The notes under the pieces: model-generated
Told to the model about the DNA's origin: nothing
The model's input: the letters and a program-made list of their open reading frames with translations, nothing else
Databases searched by the model: none
Source of the DNA: Phoronis australis
Taxonomy: Eukaryota; Phoronida; Phoronidae
Direction: 5' to 3'
Assembly (NCBI GenBank): GCA_002633005.1
Contig: NMRA01000292.1
Coordinates: 209,328-273,327 of the forward strand
DNA length: 64,000 nt
In this document: one piece after another, positions 22,921-36,900 of the stretch
How positions within the stretch are numbered: the first letter of the stretch is position 1
Layout of the letters: each line of letters begins with the position of its first letter
Program-made: the position numbers and the translations under genes

Positions 22921-23111
22921 GTACATTTCTACTCATGCTTTGCTTAATCTACATGTACTTATTCTTAATCTACTCGTACTTTTGCTTAATTTACACGTGC
23001 TTTTGCTTAATGCACATGTACTTTTGCCTAACCCACGCGTACTATTGCTTAATTTACACGTGCTGTTGCTTGATATTCACGCGTACATTTACTTAATCTA
23101 CGCGTACTTTT
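22921..23111. repeat. 22-23-bp minisatellite with palindromic ACRYGT cores
   Basis: About eight tandem units of the form TTTACACGTGCTTTTGCTTAA. Each has a hexamer that is self-complementary or nearly so (ACATGT, ACGTGC, ACGCGT), followed by ACTTTTGCTTAAT. There are no spacers between units, so this is not a CRISPR array. Confidence 0.85.
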
Positions 23112-26100
23112 AGTTCTAAATGATCATGGCTCTGCTCTTCATACATTAATGCCATATCTACCATAGATACCGTCGTGAATTTATGGTGTGAAGTCACACA
23201 AGCGCAATGCCAAAATGGCAGAAGTCCTTAGTAATTACGGTAAAATCTCATGAACTTAGGACAAACTATGGTCAACGCGTGAAATTCATTTAATAGCACC
23301 AAATTAATGATTACCATGTTCAAACTCTGTACCATAGTTACCTGTAGTACCACTACGCACTATTTTGAAAATCTGTAAGCCAACACAAAGTTAGAAGTTA
23401 GAAATGAAAAAGGACAGATTTAGCAATGTTTCGAAATTGATGAGATTTTACCGTAGCGGTGGCTACAGCAATGTAGTAAATGCAGCATTCAATCCTCTAC
23501 TGTGTTATGGAGCATACTTCATCGCCTGAAACCGTAGTCATATAACGACATTCAAGTTGTCCAAACGTGGCCCAGGGGAAGCAAACGACTTGGTGTTGCA
23601 CAGCGCGACACAGCGCCCCGTTTTCTTTAGTCTTCGTTGATTTTTTTTCAGTAAAAGGTCTGCATACCGAAAAATTCGAGCCCCCCCCTACATTTTAGGC
23701 TAGGTGCGCGCATGATCTGATACTATTAAAGAAAATAAAAACAGAAAAAGATACTTGAGAAACCCAATGCAAATGAATTTCGTGCACGCTGTACTTTGTT
23801 CATCTGCCAACAATGGCGTTTTTCCTCGTTCGTTCTCCGTTTATCGTTCATCTGCACTACAAGTGCCCGAAACCCAACCAATGTTTGTGGGACAAGACGG
23901 CAAACAATCGTGTATACATTCCCGCGACCTGATTCGCTAGAATTATTAGCTTCATTTACATATTCATTCAAACTTTCATTCCTCCCTTTTTTCCCAATGT
24001 TTTTGTTTTCAGCCCAGTGCTGTGGCTCTTTTATGAAAGTGTTGCTAGATTGACTCCCCACACGTATAGTTTACACACTAGCGGTTCCATGTATACACTT
24101 CGTTGTCGATGCGGTATCTGAACGTTTCTCGTTTTTTCCCTTTGTATGCGGCGCTGCCTCATTGTTTTGAAGTTCTTATTCTGCCCGAGTCTGAGCCGAG
24201 GGTGGTAATTACCACCTCCCCCCTCCCCCTAATACACCTACTGCTGCTACCCGTCTTCAAAAACGAGTGAGCTGTAAAAATCGAAACTTGTACATGAAAA
24301 TCATGTCTTTACAACATTTAATAAATAACAATAAAATTACAGTACAAAATATAAAATAACAAATACAAAGTCACTACTCAAGGTGATACATATGGGGATT
24401 TTTTCATAGTGGATTCAGCTAAAGAAATACTAGGTGATCAATCGTAAAAGGATACTTAACTCCATTTTGCTAACTTATTCAATGCAATTGTACTTTTTGT
24501 GCTTTCCCTGAGAATTAAAAGTGTTATTCTACTAAGAAACTTTTGAACTGTGTCATAAAGCCGGTCAAAGTGTTCGAGGTTAGCAGGCGGTTACTCCCTA
24601 CAACCAACGCAAACCTTGCTCAGAGCGTAGGACTTGCTCCACCGTTTGGCAGACTTTGAAAAGAGTTTCCAGTTGTTCCAGAGAAAGTGATCTGATCAGT
24701 TTACATCTATATACCCCATTAAAATAGGCTAAGATAAGTTTAAGTATCCCCTTAAGAAAGACCAGCATATGACTAGACTCACTTCTGTCAGTCAGTGCAG
24801 AATTGACTTTTACAAACATTTTCTACAAAACATCCTTCATTTTGACAAACAAATTACATGCGAAAATCATTTCTTCTTTTTACAATATAACGAACATTCT
24901 TTGTACAAGAGACAGAAATAATAAACTGACAAAACATCAAGATTACCCAATCAAGATGTATCACTTAAAATGTTTGATATTCCTTTGGTAATTTTGTCCA
25001 CTGGATCACAATTCGTTTTCAAAGAAACTGAATTTTCTCTTAAACAAGAGTTGAATGATGTCAATATACTATATAAAATAAACAGATTTTTTATTTCATT
25101 AACAGTACTGCAGGTTTTATCTGTTATTTTAAAGTCAGTATCCATACAATAACATCTATAGTGTAAATGTCTTAGATGTGATACCAATAATTTATTCAAT
25201 GGTTATGTTCAAAATCTCACCAATTTAGGACACAATACGCCGAACACGTAAATTATAGAAAAGTTTCTTCAATTTACAGCACAATTCGCTATTTGCATAC
25301 TTTGGTGGGGCTGAAAAAAAACGATTATTATGCATTGTTGTTTACAACACAACGCCTTGTTTTAGCATCAGATTTAACAACGCAAACCCGGGTGTGTTCT
25401 AAACATGCAGAACCATTGAAGCTTAAACACAACACCTCGTTTTCAAACATAATGGCATATTCGTGCAAGTAGTGAATAACACAGAACTGAAATTTCATTT
25501 GATGAAAAAACTTCAATGAAAAAAGAAATAAAACTTTATTACATTACCAGCACAATTTGTACAGATGTCATAAATGAATTTTGAGCATGTCTAACGATAC
25601 AGTGATTCACTGAAAAATGACTATTTTGGCAATTACTTTTATTTGAATTTCAGGAAACTTAACAGTACATTTTTCTTTGAAAATACACAGGACTTCATAA
25701 ATGGTTACTTTCAGCTCTAAACCATGCCACCATCAAACAATGCATTGAGAAACTGTGTGAATGTTAAAAGCCTTTCAAAAATGAAAAAAAAAAACAAATT
25801 TGGCAATTATTTTTGTCCAAAATTGGTGAGATTTTAGTGCTGACACAGTAACAAAACAAAGGTCATTAGTGCATAATGGCCTCCAAACTTCGACTGCAGT
25901 AAGGGGGCAAAAAATTTAAATGCAATCCGGCAATATTTCGAGGTTGCCAAACAGCAACAGAGGTTGCCGAACCTCACTGGCCGAAGCCGGCCTAAAATAG
26001 AATATACAAGGTACTGAAGTGAGAAGACAGCAAACTCAGTAATAAAATGTTCATTGGGTTAGCTCCAATGACATTTTAGCTTGAACAGAAAATCACGAGT

Positions 26101-27663
26101 GCGTGCCCTACATTGACCAAATTTCCTTCTCAGACCCTATGTTCCGCGCACAGGCTCACTTCCTGAGGTGGATGAACACGATTGGGTCTCCGTGGCAACC
26201 TGAGATTTTTACCAGGTCGCCAAACAAAATCTGAGTTCGCAACGTCATTTTTAAACAGTAATTGCCTGCACACTAAGCTCAATGCTAATCTTAACATTCA
26301 CTCACTTTTTATACCTACCTAATTACAGCACACAGTGAAACAATCATTAATACACCTTAAACGTATTTCCCCAGAGGTGTTGTCACTAAACACCTAGTAT
26401 ACAGTACACATTCACACAGATTTCTTTGGTATAACCAGTAATCTTTGGACTAAATTGCACACTAAATAAGCACATCTGTATCTCTGTACATTAAAACAAT
26501 TCCAAAAGTGGAAAAGCCAGCATGGTAGACTAATTGTTCACTAGGTGGAGAAACAGTCATCTTTGTAATATTGAAACAAAGTGAGACCAGAAAGCAAGGG
26601 GGCATTCACGGGATAATAGATCCATCTGACTACCTGTCAGTTAATGCATGCCTCAAGGTAATGCATTGGATTTCTGATGACGTGCGCCACTAAAAATCAG
26701 AATACCTAATCTTTTAGAGCCGGAAAGATGAACCCTCAACTATTTTGAGAATAAGCTGACCTGAACTGAAGCAACCCAGTCACAGGCACTTGTAGTGAGT
26801 TTGGAGTGAAAAAGTCATCACTTATGATGAGAATTTTTACACATAAGGCCAGTCTTAAAAATACCTTTTTTTGTCCTCAACCGACCCTACTTTTAACATC
26901 TGGGTAGGTAGGTAGGCAAAAAAAAATTATACAAAAACAACTACGTCGCCAGTAAGGACTCATTCCTGGGCTGTGTCAATCAAGCAAAAGTGGGAAATTG
27001 ATTACAGCATTTTATGTAGAGTAGTAACTAAAAAGCCAGAGGAATTTTATCAATAAAATTTTCCGGGTCACCAGGTTTTTAGTGAGTCGGTCTGGTAAGG
27101 ACAAATGAATTTATTTCTCATTTAGGGCTAAGACAATCCTTTTGAAAGGATTTTAAATCCTGCTGTATGTTTAGTTATATAATTAAAATTGAATAATCAA
27201 CCCACAGTACTCTTGCCAACCCAAAAACCACAAAACTTTTCCACCCAGTTCTGTTGGAAAAGCGACCCATTCTTAGAGTTCCAACACCAAAAGCGAGTCC
27301 TCTTGTAGGTAACTAAATTGAAAAAGGAGCATCTATGTAGGATATGATGTAGGGAAAAAGTCACCCATTTGAGCGGCACATCCAACACAAGTCATCTGTC
27401 TCACTTCCCCTCAGTTAGGAATGCATGCATCATTCAGAAATGACTGTTGTTTCATTAGGCCACCAAATGATTGTTGAACACCTCATTGCTTATAAGATAA
27501 AAGGTAGTATGGTATCAGAGAACATTATTAAAACATGATTATGTACAGTAACCTTGCACAACCTTGAAAACATTCAACAAGACAGATCCTCGGGTAAAAA
27601 TAACAATAAATACAATATAATAATAATAATGATAGCAGTACAAAAATGATATCACATTATTGC
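23112..27663. other. 3' flank of the CUB/LDLa gene; no separate gene supported
   Basis: Downstream of the minus-strand stop at 27664. Part of this is probably 3' UTR, but several reverse-complement AATAAA signals (TTTATT at about 27107, 25636, 25532 and 25189) are possible ends. Dispersed CTAAATTGGTGAGA-family copies lie at 23434, 25212 (reverse) and 25817. Frames at 23726-24061 on both strands lack features. The small frames at 24598-25199 are in very AT-rich DNA. Confidence 0.4.
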
Positions 27664-27998
27664 TCATAAATGCACCGGAAAACCGACCTTCTCTGGGTTG
27701 CTGTGATATGTGACGTCACTCTTCGAATTCCCCGACTTACTGCTAGTCGGCGTTAGCGAACGCGTCGGACGCGTGTGCATGGGCTGTGACGTTGGAGTGT
27801 ACCCACTACTTTGTAAAGAGTGAGGGGGTAATGAAGAGTATGCACTGGATTGTGAATAGGATTCTCTGTCCCTTATCATGGGTGCATAGCCTGGCTGTTG
27901 AGTGTATGCCGGGTGAGGCTGGGTGACTGGGTAGTAGTTGGTGCCAGCAGGATACATCTGGAGATGAGGTACAGCGGGTGGCATAACTCCTGTATGAC
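27664..27998 (-). CDS. CUB-LDLa protein, terminal exon (cytoplasmic tail)
   Basis: The acceptor TCCTTGCAG lies just above 27998. The first two bases complete a Gly codon from the TM exon. The exon encodes HTGVMPPAVPHLQMYPAGTN, further Tyr/Pro-rich sequence (TQQPGYAPMI) and a Ser/Thr-rich C-terminus ending FPVHL, with TGA at 27666-27664. Low-complexity, intrinsically disordered tail with several tyrosines. No PPxY motif is seen. Confidence 0.85.
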
Positions 27999-30900
27999 CT
28001 GCAAGGAAATGTTATACAAAATCAGCTAAAGCGGAAATCTTTTATTTCAATTTGAGAGCAATGAGTTGAATAAGTTTTAAAGTAATAGAGTATTAACGAC
28101 AGTTTAAGACATTTTTACATAATTTAAAAATTTTCTATTTCTAAATGGTGCTAAACCATATCCTGTTCAATTCAACCAACTATCTTCTGTCCGCTGCTAA
28201 CGCATTATCGATATCCCACTTGAGTGATAAAACCAGGATTTAAGTGTGGTTCTTGAGTGGTCTTTCCCAATATTTGTGGTATAGCTAGCTTATAGCGTAA
28301 TTAGCTTGCTCGCTTAGCAGATTTTGAAATGAGTTTTCAACTTTTGCTCCAAACTTTGGAAGATTGTTGAGTGCTACAGAGCATTATTTTGTTTCAGAGA
28401 GCTGGATAGGAAAGTCATTTTTAATATCTGTTCGCAGGTAAAAATGAGGGTTTGGTATCCTATTAATTAGATTACATTACATCTATTCAACTGAAAAAGC
28501 AAGCCAAGAAATGACATTTAGCTTTCATAGGGAAAATGAAAGTAAAGTCTTAGTTGTAGTGTTTTTATTTTCCAGTTGATAACTGGACATAATTACACCA
28601 ACTTATTAGCTCATGCACGACATCTACCGAGAATGACAATAATAACACATTTATGACTACCAATATAAAAATATAAGAATGGAACAATATATGAAAGATG
28701 CACATATTAGTTCTTTTTTATTATAATACTATCTGTCACGTGCCTGCTACAAAGCAGATTGTACGAACACACCTATGTTTTGGTTCATGTTGAACTGATC
28801 AGCTCCAAGGTTATTCGTCTGCGGTGGTCCGGTCGTAATGTTTGGGTCATCTTCTTTCTTTTTCGCACACCTCCGACAAAGACATATTGTGCAAACGATG
28901 CACACTATAACAACGACCACACTACCCGCTACTATGCCAACGGCTGCAGCCACGCCCATTGACATCAGCTTGCTCCAGAGATCGCCTGAGAAAATATGAC
29001 AGACAACAAATTAAAATTTCTGTCTTTGACTCATCAAGTCTCCAATTCATGAAAATTTTGTTAAAGTTGGAGTTACAAAAATGCCTCGTTTCTTAAAAAA
29101 CTTCGATTCCAGGCTTCATGATTCTCTGTTGGCTGGTCAAGTCCCACTTTCGTAGAATTGAATAATTCAGCGCTCGACGCTTGGCTCAACACCAAGTTGC
29201 ATTCGGCTACTTGGCAAAAATCCCAGGTTGCCAAACATAATCTGAGGTCGCCAGCACGGTATCTTACAGCTGTCTACTCATAGACAGCTCTAAGTCTGAG
29301 GTAAAGTCACAGTTGTGAATGTCCAAAATTATTTCAAAACATTGTCAAATGACAGCTATGGTAAAAAACTTTAAAATAGTATCATCCTTTATAAGAAAAA
29401 CTTCATTTTTCCACCATACTACGTTCTAAATTGGTGAGACTTCAAAGTTACTGTAATTGTCTCACACCCAGTACAGCGCACACTGCCTCACATTAATTTA
29501 ATACGATTGACTTTCATCTGCAAATGACCTGTGTAGTATTATTGTCATGTGAGAAACACGGGTGGATGAGGTACAGTTTAAGTCCATTCTCCACAGCACA
29601 ACATGTCAGAAGTCATGCTCCTTTCCTTAACTATTCCTAGTCCTTAATGTAGAACTTTCTGAATTACCTTGTGAATCAAAACGGTTATTGTAACCACTGC
29701 ATATGGTAGGTACTCCACAATCAACCATAAATACAAAACACAAGATCGATCAAAACAAACATTTTGCATTATCTGGTTTACTTTGCTTGATTATTGCATT
29801 GATCTTAAAAATGAAACAAATGTTCACATTCAGCACATGCCATGTATAAATCACAACAGCCAAAAATAAGTTCATAACTAAAATCTAGTCAATCACTACA
29901 TCAAAATTAATTACCAAAGACGCCTTTACCGCCCTCATCAGTTGAGTCAACATCTAAACAAATTGTAAACACACAGTTACACACAAAAACAAAAAAGTGC
30001 CGCTCACTTCAAAACAACTATACGAAAACATGCTTCAAGACACACAACCCCTTGTAACTAACATTTGATGTCAGTGACAGATTTAATCTTCATGGAGTTT
30101 AGAACCAAATAGACTTTGTTCACTATTTGGTATTTGGTGGATTGGAACAAAAACAAAATCAATCACAAAAACGTCTGGTATTTAACTACATCATTTTTTG
30201 GCCATAGTAAGATTAAAAAACAGACAATCGCCGCACAAATAAAAACGTTCATGTTCATTCAATGTTTCATCTATTCATAAGAGATCACCAGGAAAATATA
30301 TACAATATGACAGCAAGTGTCAAAAACCAGTCTCGCCACATCCATGTAGTGAAAGGATAGTAGCAAGAGATACTACAGGACACTTTTTTGTTTGTGCGGC
30401 GATTGTCCGTTTTTTATGTAGTATTTATCTACAATATGTAACTAATAACTGAGTCATTTGAAGAAATAAAAATATGATTAAAAACAGTAAATACACCTCT
30501 AAATATAATATTGAAAATGCTGTGAGGTCTACTGAAAATGGACAAATTGAAGTGCATAACAAACTAATACGCACATTTCTGTAAGAGCGACTATGACATT
30601 GACAGTTTTGTAGAGTGCTCTCAATTGCATAACCTGTGCGAGTGACATACATATAGACACACCAAAGACAACCACTAATTAACAAGTGGACATATACAGG
30701 CCATTATGACATACAAAATGAACTAATAAAATCATTAAAGGCTTATGAGCCAAGTTTGAATATATCTTACACACAGACACATTGGAATCTTGTGGTTATG
30801 TAGGATACTAGAGAAATGCTAAAAGCAGGCCAACTTCAGAATGCCACATTTAATAAACGGGTCATTGGACTCGTATCAAACTTCCGGATACTATGCTTCA

Positions 30901-33900
30901 GGAACTGTTCTCCAAATCGTTTAATTTTTTTTGTTGGTCTATGAGATCTCAGTCCAAATTCAGTAAAACTCAGAAACCAGTTTTATAACCTGTAATACTG
31001 GCACAGCCGCATGGTATTCAGTTTTATGAATGCCGCACTGCGCTGGCAGATTTCAATGGAAAGTATGGTAACATAACCAAGAAAAGAAAAGAACAAATCT
31101 CATTTTTGGTTTAATTTCTTACAATCTGTGAGAAAATTGTATACGAAGCGACAACCCTTAAAATACATTTTTTTTCAATTTGACAGAGCCAAATGATGTA
31201 AAAATGCAGCCTTGGACAAATACTGCCATGTTCTTAAAGAAAGTCAGATTGTCTGATGGGACCCTCTATTGTCAAAGCTGAAAACTAGATGATCCCCCAG
31301 AAGAAAGAAACAAGTACGACAGGGGGTTTGAGTAAACAACAAGGAAAACATAATTATGAGCCTTAGATATCACTTTCAAAGTAAATCTTTAAATCTACAA
31401 ATCTTTCATAGATTTGAAAAGAGTAAGGACATCCAGATAGCGAGAATTTCCTTTCCTTACAACTGAACGTTCAAACTTGGCTCAGATGCAATTAACACAA
31501 AAAACCCAAAATCTCACAATGCGCAAGTGCTCACCTTCCTCAGTGGGCAGATCATCAGGTCTTTGAGTGGGATTGACATCACTGGCGCCCTCTGTGGTGA
31601 TTTGGCCACATGTCTCGTCTGAGCCATCACTGCAGTGTTTCACATTATCACATACGAGATCAATGTCTATACACTTCCTGTTACCACACTGGAAGTTGCC
31701 ACCGCAGTTTCCATACTTACGGTAATCTGAAAGAAAATTCGCAGTCGGTGTTGACCATTCGTTTACGACAGAAATGACTTTGACGGCCCGTTCAGATGTC
31801 ATGTCAGCCACTTAAAGGTTATGTAGCGCCTTCTCAACATGCCTGTACTTAGACAAATATCTACACATTACACATTTTAACTTAATAAACGAGTATATAT
31901 TTTCCGTAAGTGCTAAACTTGTAGAATACAATTTTTAACTATTTAACAAACTTTCATTAATTGGGTCACATGACTATGAATTCTGGGTAAAATTTAGCAA
32001 AAAAGAACATCACATTGATAGCAAAACAACGGCATCAATGACAAGACCAAATCTCATTTGCTAGAAAAGTTGAAACCTTAAAAATGCCACTTAAGCTTTT
32101 TAAATTATTATTTCATTTTATAAAACCTTTGATTTTTTCAAAAAACTCAAAAAAGTTTTTATAGCACATCTGCGGAAGTGAAGCATTTTAAAAACAAATT
32201 TCCAAAAGCATATTGGAGAGCGGTGCGTAAAGCATGATATTCCTAGGTTAACCAATTTTGGAATTTTTCTAAGGTCCTAAGTAAGGAGTGTTCAGAAAGG
32301 CTTCCTATCTGCTCTCATCAATTACTTCAAAATATCAATGTAATGGCCAATCGTGTGTAATCATCAAAGTCAGACACAAGTCAAACCATGTCATGTCGTC
32401 AGAACATTTCTAAAAGGACTGATTAGATATCTGATGTGTCTTTTGATCGGGCAGATATTTAAATTGTGTATATTTATTCCTACACAGGAATTGTGGGAAA
32501 TGGTCAACTCAAAAGGCCACACACACACACAAAACAATGCTATTTTAAATCATAAGAATGTAAACAAGTAAAAATTTTGTGTGCACTAATGGTTTCTGCC
32601 TTCCTCTATAGGTGGCAGTGCCTATCCAAGTCCCAGCACTTATGATTCATGACTGATATTACTAGATACTTGAGTTTCCAGAGAAGAACTTTGCACTGTC
32701 ATTGAAACAAACCTTCACTGTATGCAGTCACTATCAGCTTAAAGCCTGTACCCACAGGTCCGTGTCGATCTGACCTGCAAACAGAATAAGTACATAGTAA
32801 CAATTCTGCATTTTGGGACAATAAAAAAGTTGCTCAAGATCTGAGCTTGCACCAAATTTTAGAAATATGCAATATTGGTCGTCCAAAAGTCATAATTCTT
32901 ACCACCTTCCGGGGCACAACATTGTAGACATTTTATTTTCTCATTTTTCACAGATTAGGCATGTAGCATGCTCAAGTTTGTATCTGGAGTTACCATGACA
33001 ACATTTTGAAATGAGTGGGCATTAACAACACCTTGAAAATTTTAAAAATGGATATTTGACAATCACTTTCATTTAAAATTGGCGAGAATTTACCCTAACA
33101 GGAGTGTGGAGCAAACAAACATGCCTCCATAAGCTTTTGGTTATCTTTTTAGCAGCAATATCCGTTCATCATTAGCTGAGATAATCCTCTCAGAAAATTG
33201 AAGACATAAAGGAACATTATATGAATCAGATATCTCGATTACGTAATATATTCTGCTCCATCTGTCATAGAGAGACAGTCATCAAGGTGAATCAATACTC
33301 AGCTAATAGTGCAACAATGTGAGAATGGCAATTTTCAAAAGTAAGATGTTATCATAATTAGCAAGTAGGATACACTCCTTGTTAGTTCTACTTTATTATA
33401 AGGAAGGCCCAGCTACCGTTTTGGAAGGGAAAATGTTCACATAGCCAGTCTAAATACAGTACAGTAGTGTTATTTTTCTTTGTTGTCATTTTTGTCATGG
33501 ACCGGGGCCTCCAAGACCACCTAAAAATCTGCCTAAGATGTGCCCTTACTGATACGCCCATCCTGGACTAAGGTCTCCTCTTAAAAAATGCACTGCACGA
33601 ATGAATTACTTTCCAAAACATCACATCCAGCGCTGATATTTGCGTTGGGGGAAAGGGGAGAAAGGCAGAGTATTAGCCACGATTTTGCTCGTCAGACATT
33701 CGCACCCCCAAACTGCCAAATGAAATCCGCCACTGCATTTACATGTAAAGAAGTAGGACAAACACTTGACATGTGTTGCACTGTGGGTAAATGCCGTAGA
33801 ATGAGAGTGGTGTTGTGCTACTTTAGGACAGACCTATTGAAATGCCATGAATTTTCAGTTCTACTAAGAGAAACTGGTTAACCAAAAAGCATCTCAATGC

Positions 33901-36900
33901 AATGTCGATTAACACTGAATAATAATGGAGAAGTTGCATTGTCAACAATTTTGAGAAACTCCATAAAGATTTTTTATGGCTTCTGAATAGTCATAGTGAT
34001 GGTAAAATCAATGAAGTGGCTATTCTTTCTCGAATATTGTTTTATGACAAATGAAACTACTGGTGATTAAAAAGGCCAGACTTTAATTTCCTCCTGTCAA
34101 ATCAGATACGATTAAAACAGGAACATGTCAACGAATCGATTAGTCACAGGAGAACATTGACTGCAGCATACAGCATATCAAATTCAAAATTATTTGAATT
34201 ATAGCTAAGCTTTCTTTCCAATATCTAGTAGTTTCGCCTACGCTTTTTTAAAAGCTAAAGCTAACGTATCTGTTTAAGTTGAATCCAAGTTTCCTCACAA
34301 GCATTCTCCGATACCTACACTATTGCATTTTATTTTTTTCGCCTAAAACGTATTAAGCCCCTCTAAAACCCTTGTTTAGGGAATGATTTCAAAACCTGGA
34401 ACCATCATGTAGACACCCATTTCAGGATGCAGCAACCAAAAGTTCGATATACTGTTGGGTTGCAAACATTTTACAATTGCCTCAAAACATACTGTCTTTC
34501 CTACATTGAGTCTTAGGGACTGATTTCGTACTCCAAAGTTTTGCAAAAAACAAAATTTTAAAATCAACAAAACATCAGAGCCAAGGATCGCACTATGGAT
34601 TAGCTCAAATTAGTTCATTCCAAAACAAGTTACACAGATTACAGCCTACAAGCAGCTTGTCAAAATATTTGTCTAAGAAAAACAAGTTTCCTTTTAAAAT
34701 CTCCTGTCACAGGAGTAAAAACATCCGGGAGAATTGTAGCTGGCAACCAGTTACAGTATTCTGTGAGAAAGACATGGACAGTCAGGCCCTGAAGCATTTG
34801 GACTTGTTAAATCACTGGTCAATATTAAAAGCACATTTCATGAAACCTATCAGCTCATAAAAGCAGTTTCATATTCTACGTTATTAACAACGGAATTCAA
34901 TTTTTGTACCAAAAAAACTTTTAAAAACCGGTTTACAAGGTAGTCATTTCACCACATTTGTTTTATAATGCAAACCACGGCCTCACGAAAACAAGTCAGT
35001 GACACAACAGTCAGTGAGGGTTTCAAAGTGTTCCAAGCTAATCACAGCCAATGGGTCACAGTGTTGTACCCTACAGCCCCTTCATGGCCCTGGCTGTCAG
35101 CTATTGCTCAAAAGAGCTAAAATGGCTCCTTTTCGTTTAGGCTACTTTTCTGCAAAAGTACCCCCCCCCCTCTGTTAATTAAGCTAACTTTTCATTTAAA
35201 CCCGTAACCATTTAACTAAACTGTTTCGTATTCAGATGAAAACCGATTCTGAGCTTGAAAAGAATTGGAAATTCCTTCTTTCCATGTGCTTGGTGCACAA
35301 TACGACCTGCCCTGACAAGCTAACTTGTCAAGCAAGGTCTAAAGCAAAAATGAACTGCTAGATTTTCCATCCATTAATAAACATGGCCTACCTGTGTATA
35401 CAGTTTCAGGCATATTATGGTTTGAAATTCAGATGTTCAAGAATTCTTATCAAAGGGTTAGGTTTAAGGAGTTAGCCCCCTACTAAAGGATTTCAGGAAC
35501 AAAACCTTTAGAAAGGGTGACTTTATGGAAGCTCCATGCAACTTCAAGTCCATGTTCTACTGGGTAGGTTTCTAAAAATTTCAAGCTGCAACCCTCAACA
35601 AAAGTATAGTCAAGCAACCCCTTCAGGCATTTTATAGTATTGAACACTTTCTCTAATATGTGCCTGAGGATATATTTAGAGATTCTCATTGTATACATCC
35701 ATTGAGAGTACATTTGACTGGGCTTGCATACATAAATCCTTGGTAACAGAATCTTTATGTCCATGTGACCTTGGTAACCTTAACACCTGCTTCCATCACA
35801 TACCTGAAACATGCAGGTGATTTCCCTCTCTAATTACCACAAGTAAACATTGGATTTGCCAGGGCAATCTATGGGCTATTGACGTAATGACTGTAATGGC
35901 TCTCAGAAGTGTGAGTTATGGACAAGTGTTGCATCAATAAGTAAGCTTGAACATTGGTCAGTCCCATCTTGTGTGATTGACACTGCATGTTTTTGATTGA
36001 CACTGTTTGAGAACTGTGTAGATGATTTTGCCTGATTGACACTGACACCAGATGGAGCCTTCGTAAAGTACTTTTATACCATAATGAACAGTAAAAACTG
36101 TATAACTGGAAGTGGACGATTATTAACCAGAAATAAAAGAATTTTATCTGCTCAAAATGTTAAACAACTTACCTTCACTGTCAAACAATCTTATTTTTAA
36201 TTTAAACCACTTACTGCTTCAAAACTCCTCTTAACATGTTCTTTACTTTGAAATTCCTGGACGTTGAAAGAACAGAACTTAGTTATGACGATTCAGTCTA
36301 TTCTCAATCAATAACAAATTGTCATGCAGCTCATCCCAAGCCAAAAAATCACTTCCAAGAGACCAGCTATACATTCAAAATGGTCTAACTCATTTTTTGA
36401 CGGGAACCTGTCTATAGCTACGAGGTTTATTTCAAAAGAATAGTATTGTCAATGTACTAGAGTTAAATCTTGGAATAGGGGCACGTTCATAAACATATGT
36501 ACTTGCAAGGCACTTTTGGCAAGAAACGTTTCCTCATGGAAAAGGAATAAAGAATTCTATCCCAAAATGCAACATTCCAGCCTCGCTTATCACTAGTATA
36601 CGTGGGTACGGTTATGAATGTACTTGCAAGATTTTAGGTAATACTGAACTAGTCACTTACAGGGGACCCTGGATTAAGAGAACCAGTTTTCTCAGGCTCC
36701 ACTGAATGATGAGCATCAAACTGGTTCTCAAAATCCAGAGCCCCTGTAAGTGTCTGTTGCCTAATTTTGTGTGGCCTTGAATGATTTTACTGCTTCGTGT
36801 CTTGCGTGAACAGAATGCACCCATGTGTTCAAATTGATGCATACTAACATTGTGTGTGAACATATAAATTTACAAAAATATGCAATTGAGGTCAAAACCA

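Larger units (their letters stand above)
28986..32712 (-). other. introns of the CUB-LDLa gene, including a MITE at 30213-30418
   Basis: Non-coding apart from the exons listed separately. Contains a CTAAATTGGTGAGA-family copy at 29425 and the start of a dispersed repeat at about 30796. The minus-strand frame at 30425-30685 has no support. Confidence 0.55.

Noticed and set aside
22921-23111. Regularly spaced short repeats resembling a CRISPR array
   Set aside because: Units are directly adjacent with no unique spacers, they are degenerate, and the genome is eukaryotic.
23726-24061. 111-codon minus-strand frame with overlapping plus-strand frames
   Set aside because: Open on both strands, low-complexity composition, no recognisable motif.
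36170-36200. Extra receptor exon ending ACAGTGAAG|GTAAGT on the minus strand
   Set aside because: It resembles the end of the 32713 exon by a few bases only, has no CUB-like residues upstream, and would break phase.
36657-36863. 68-codon minus-strand frame
   Set aside because: Largely the palindromic MITE at 36654-36752.
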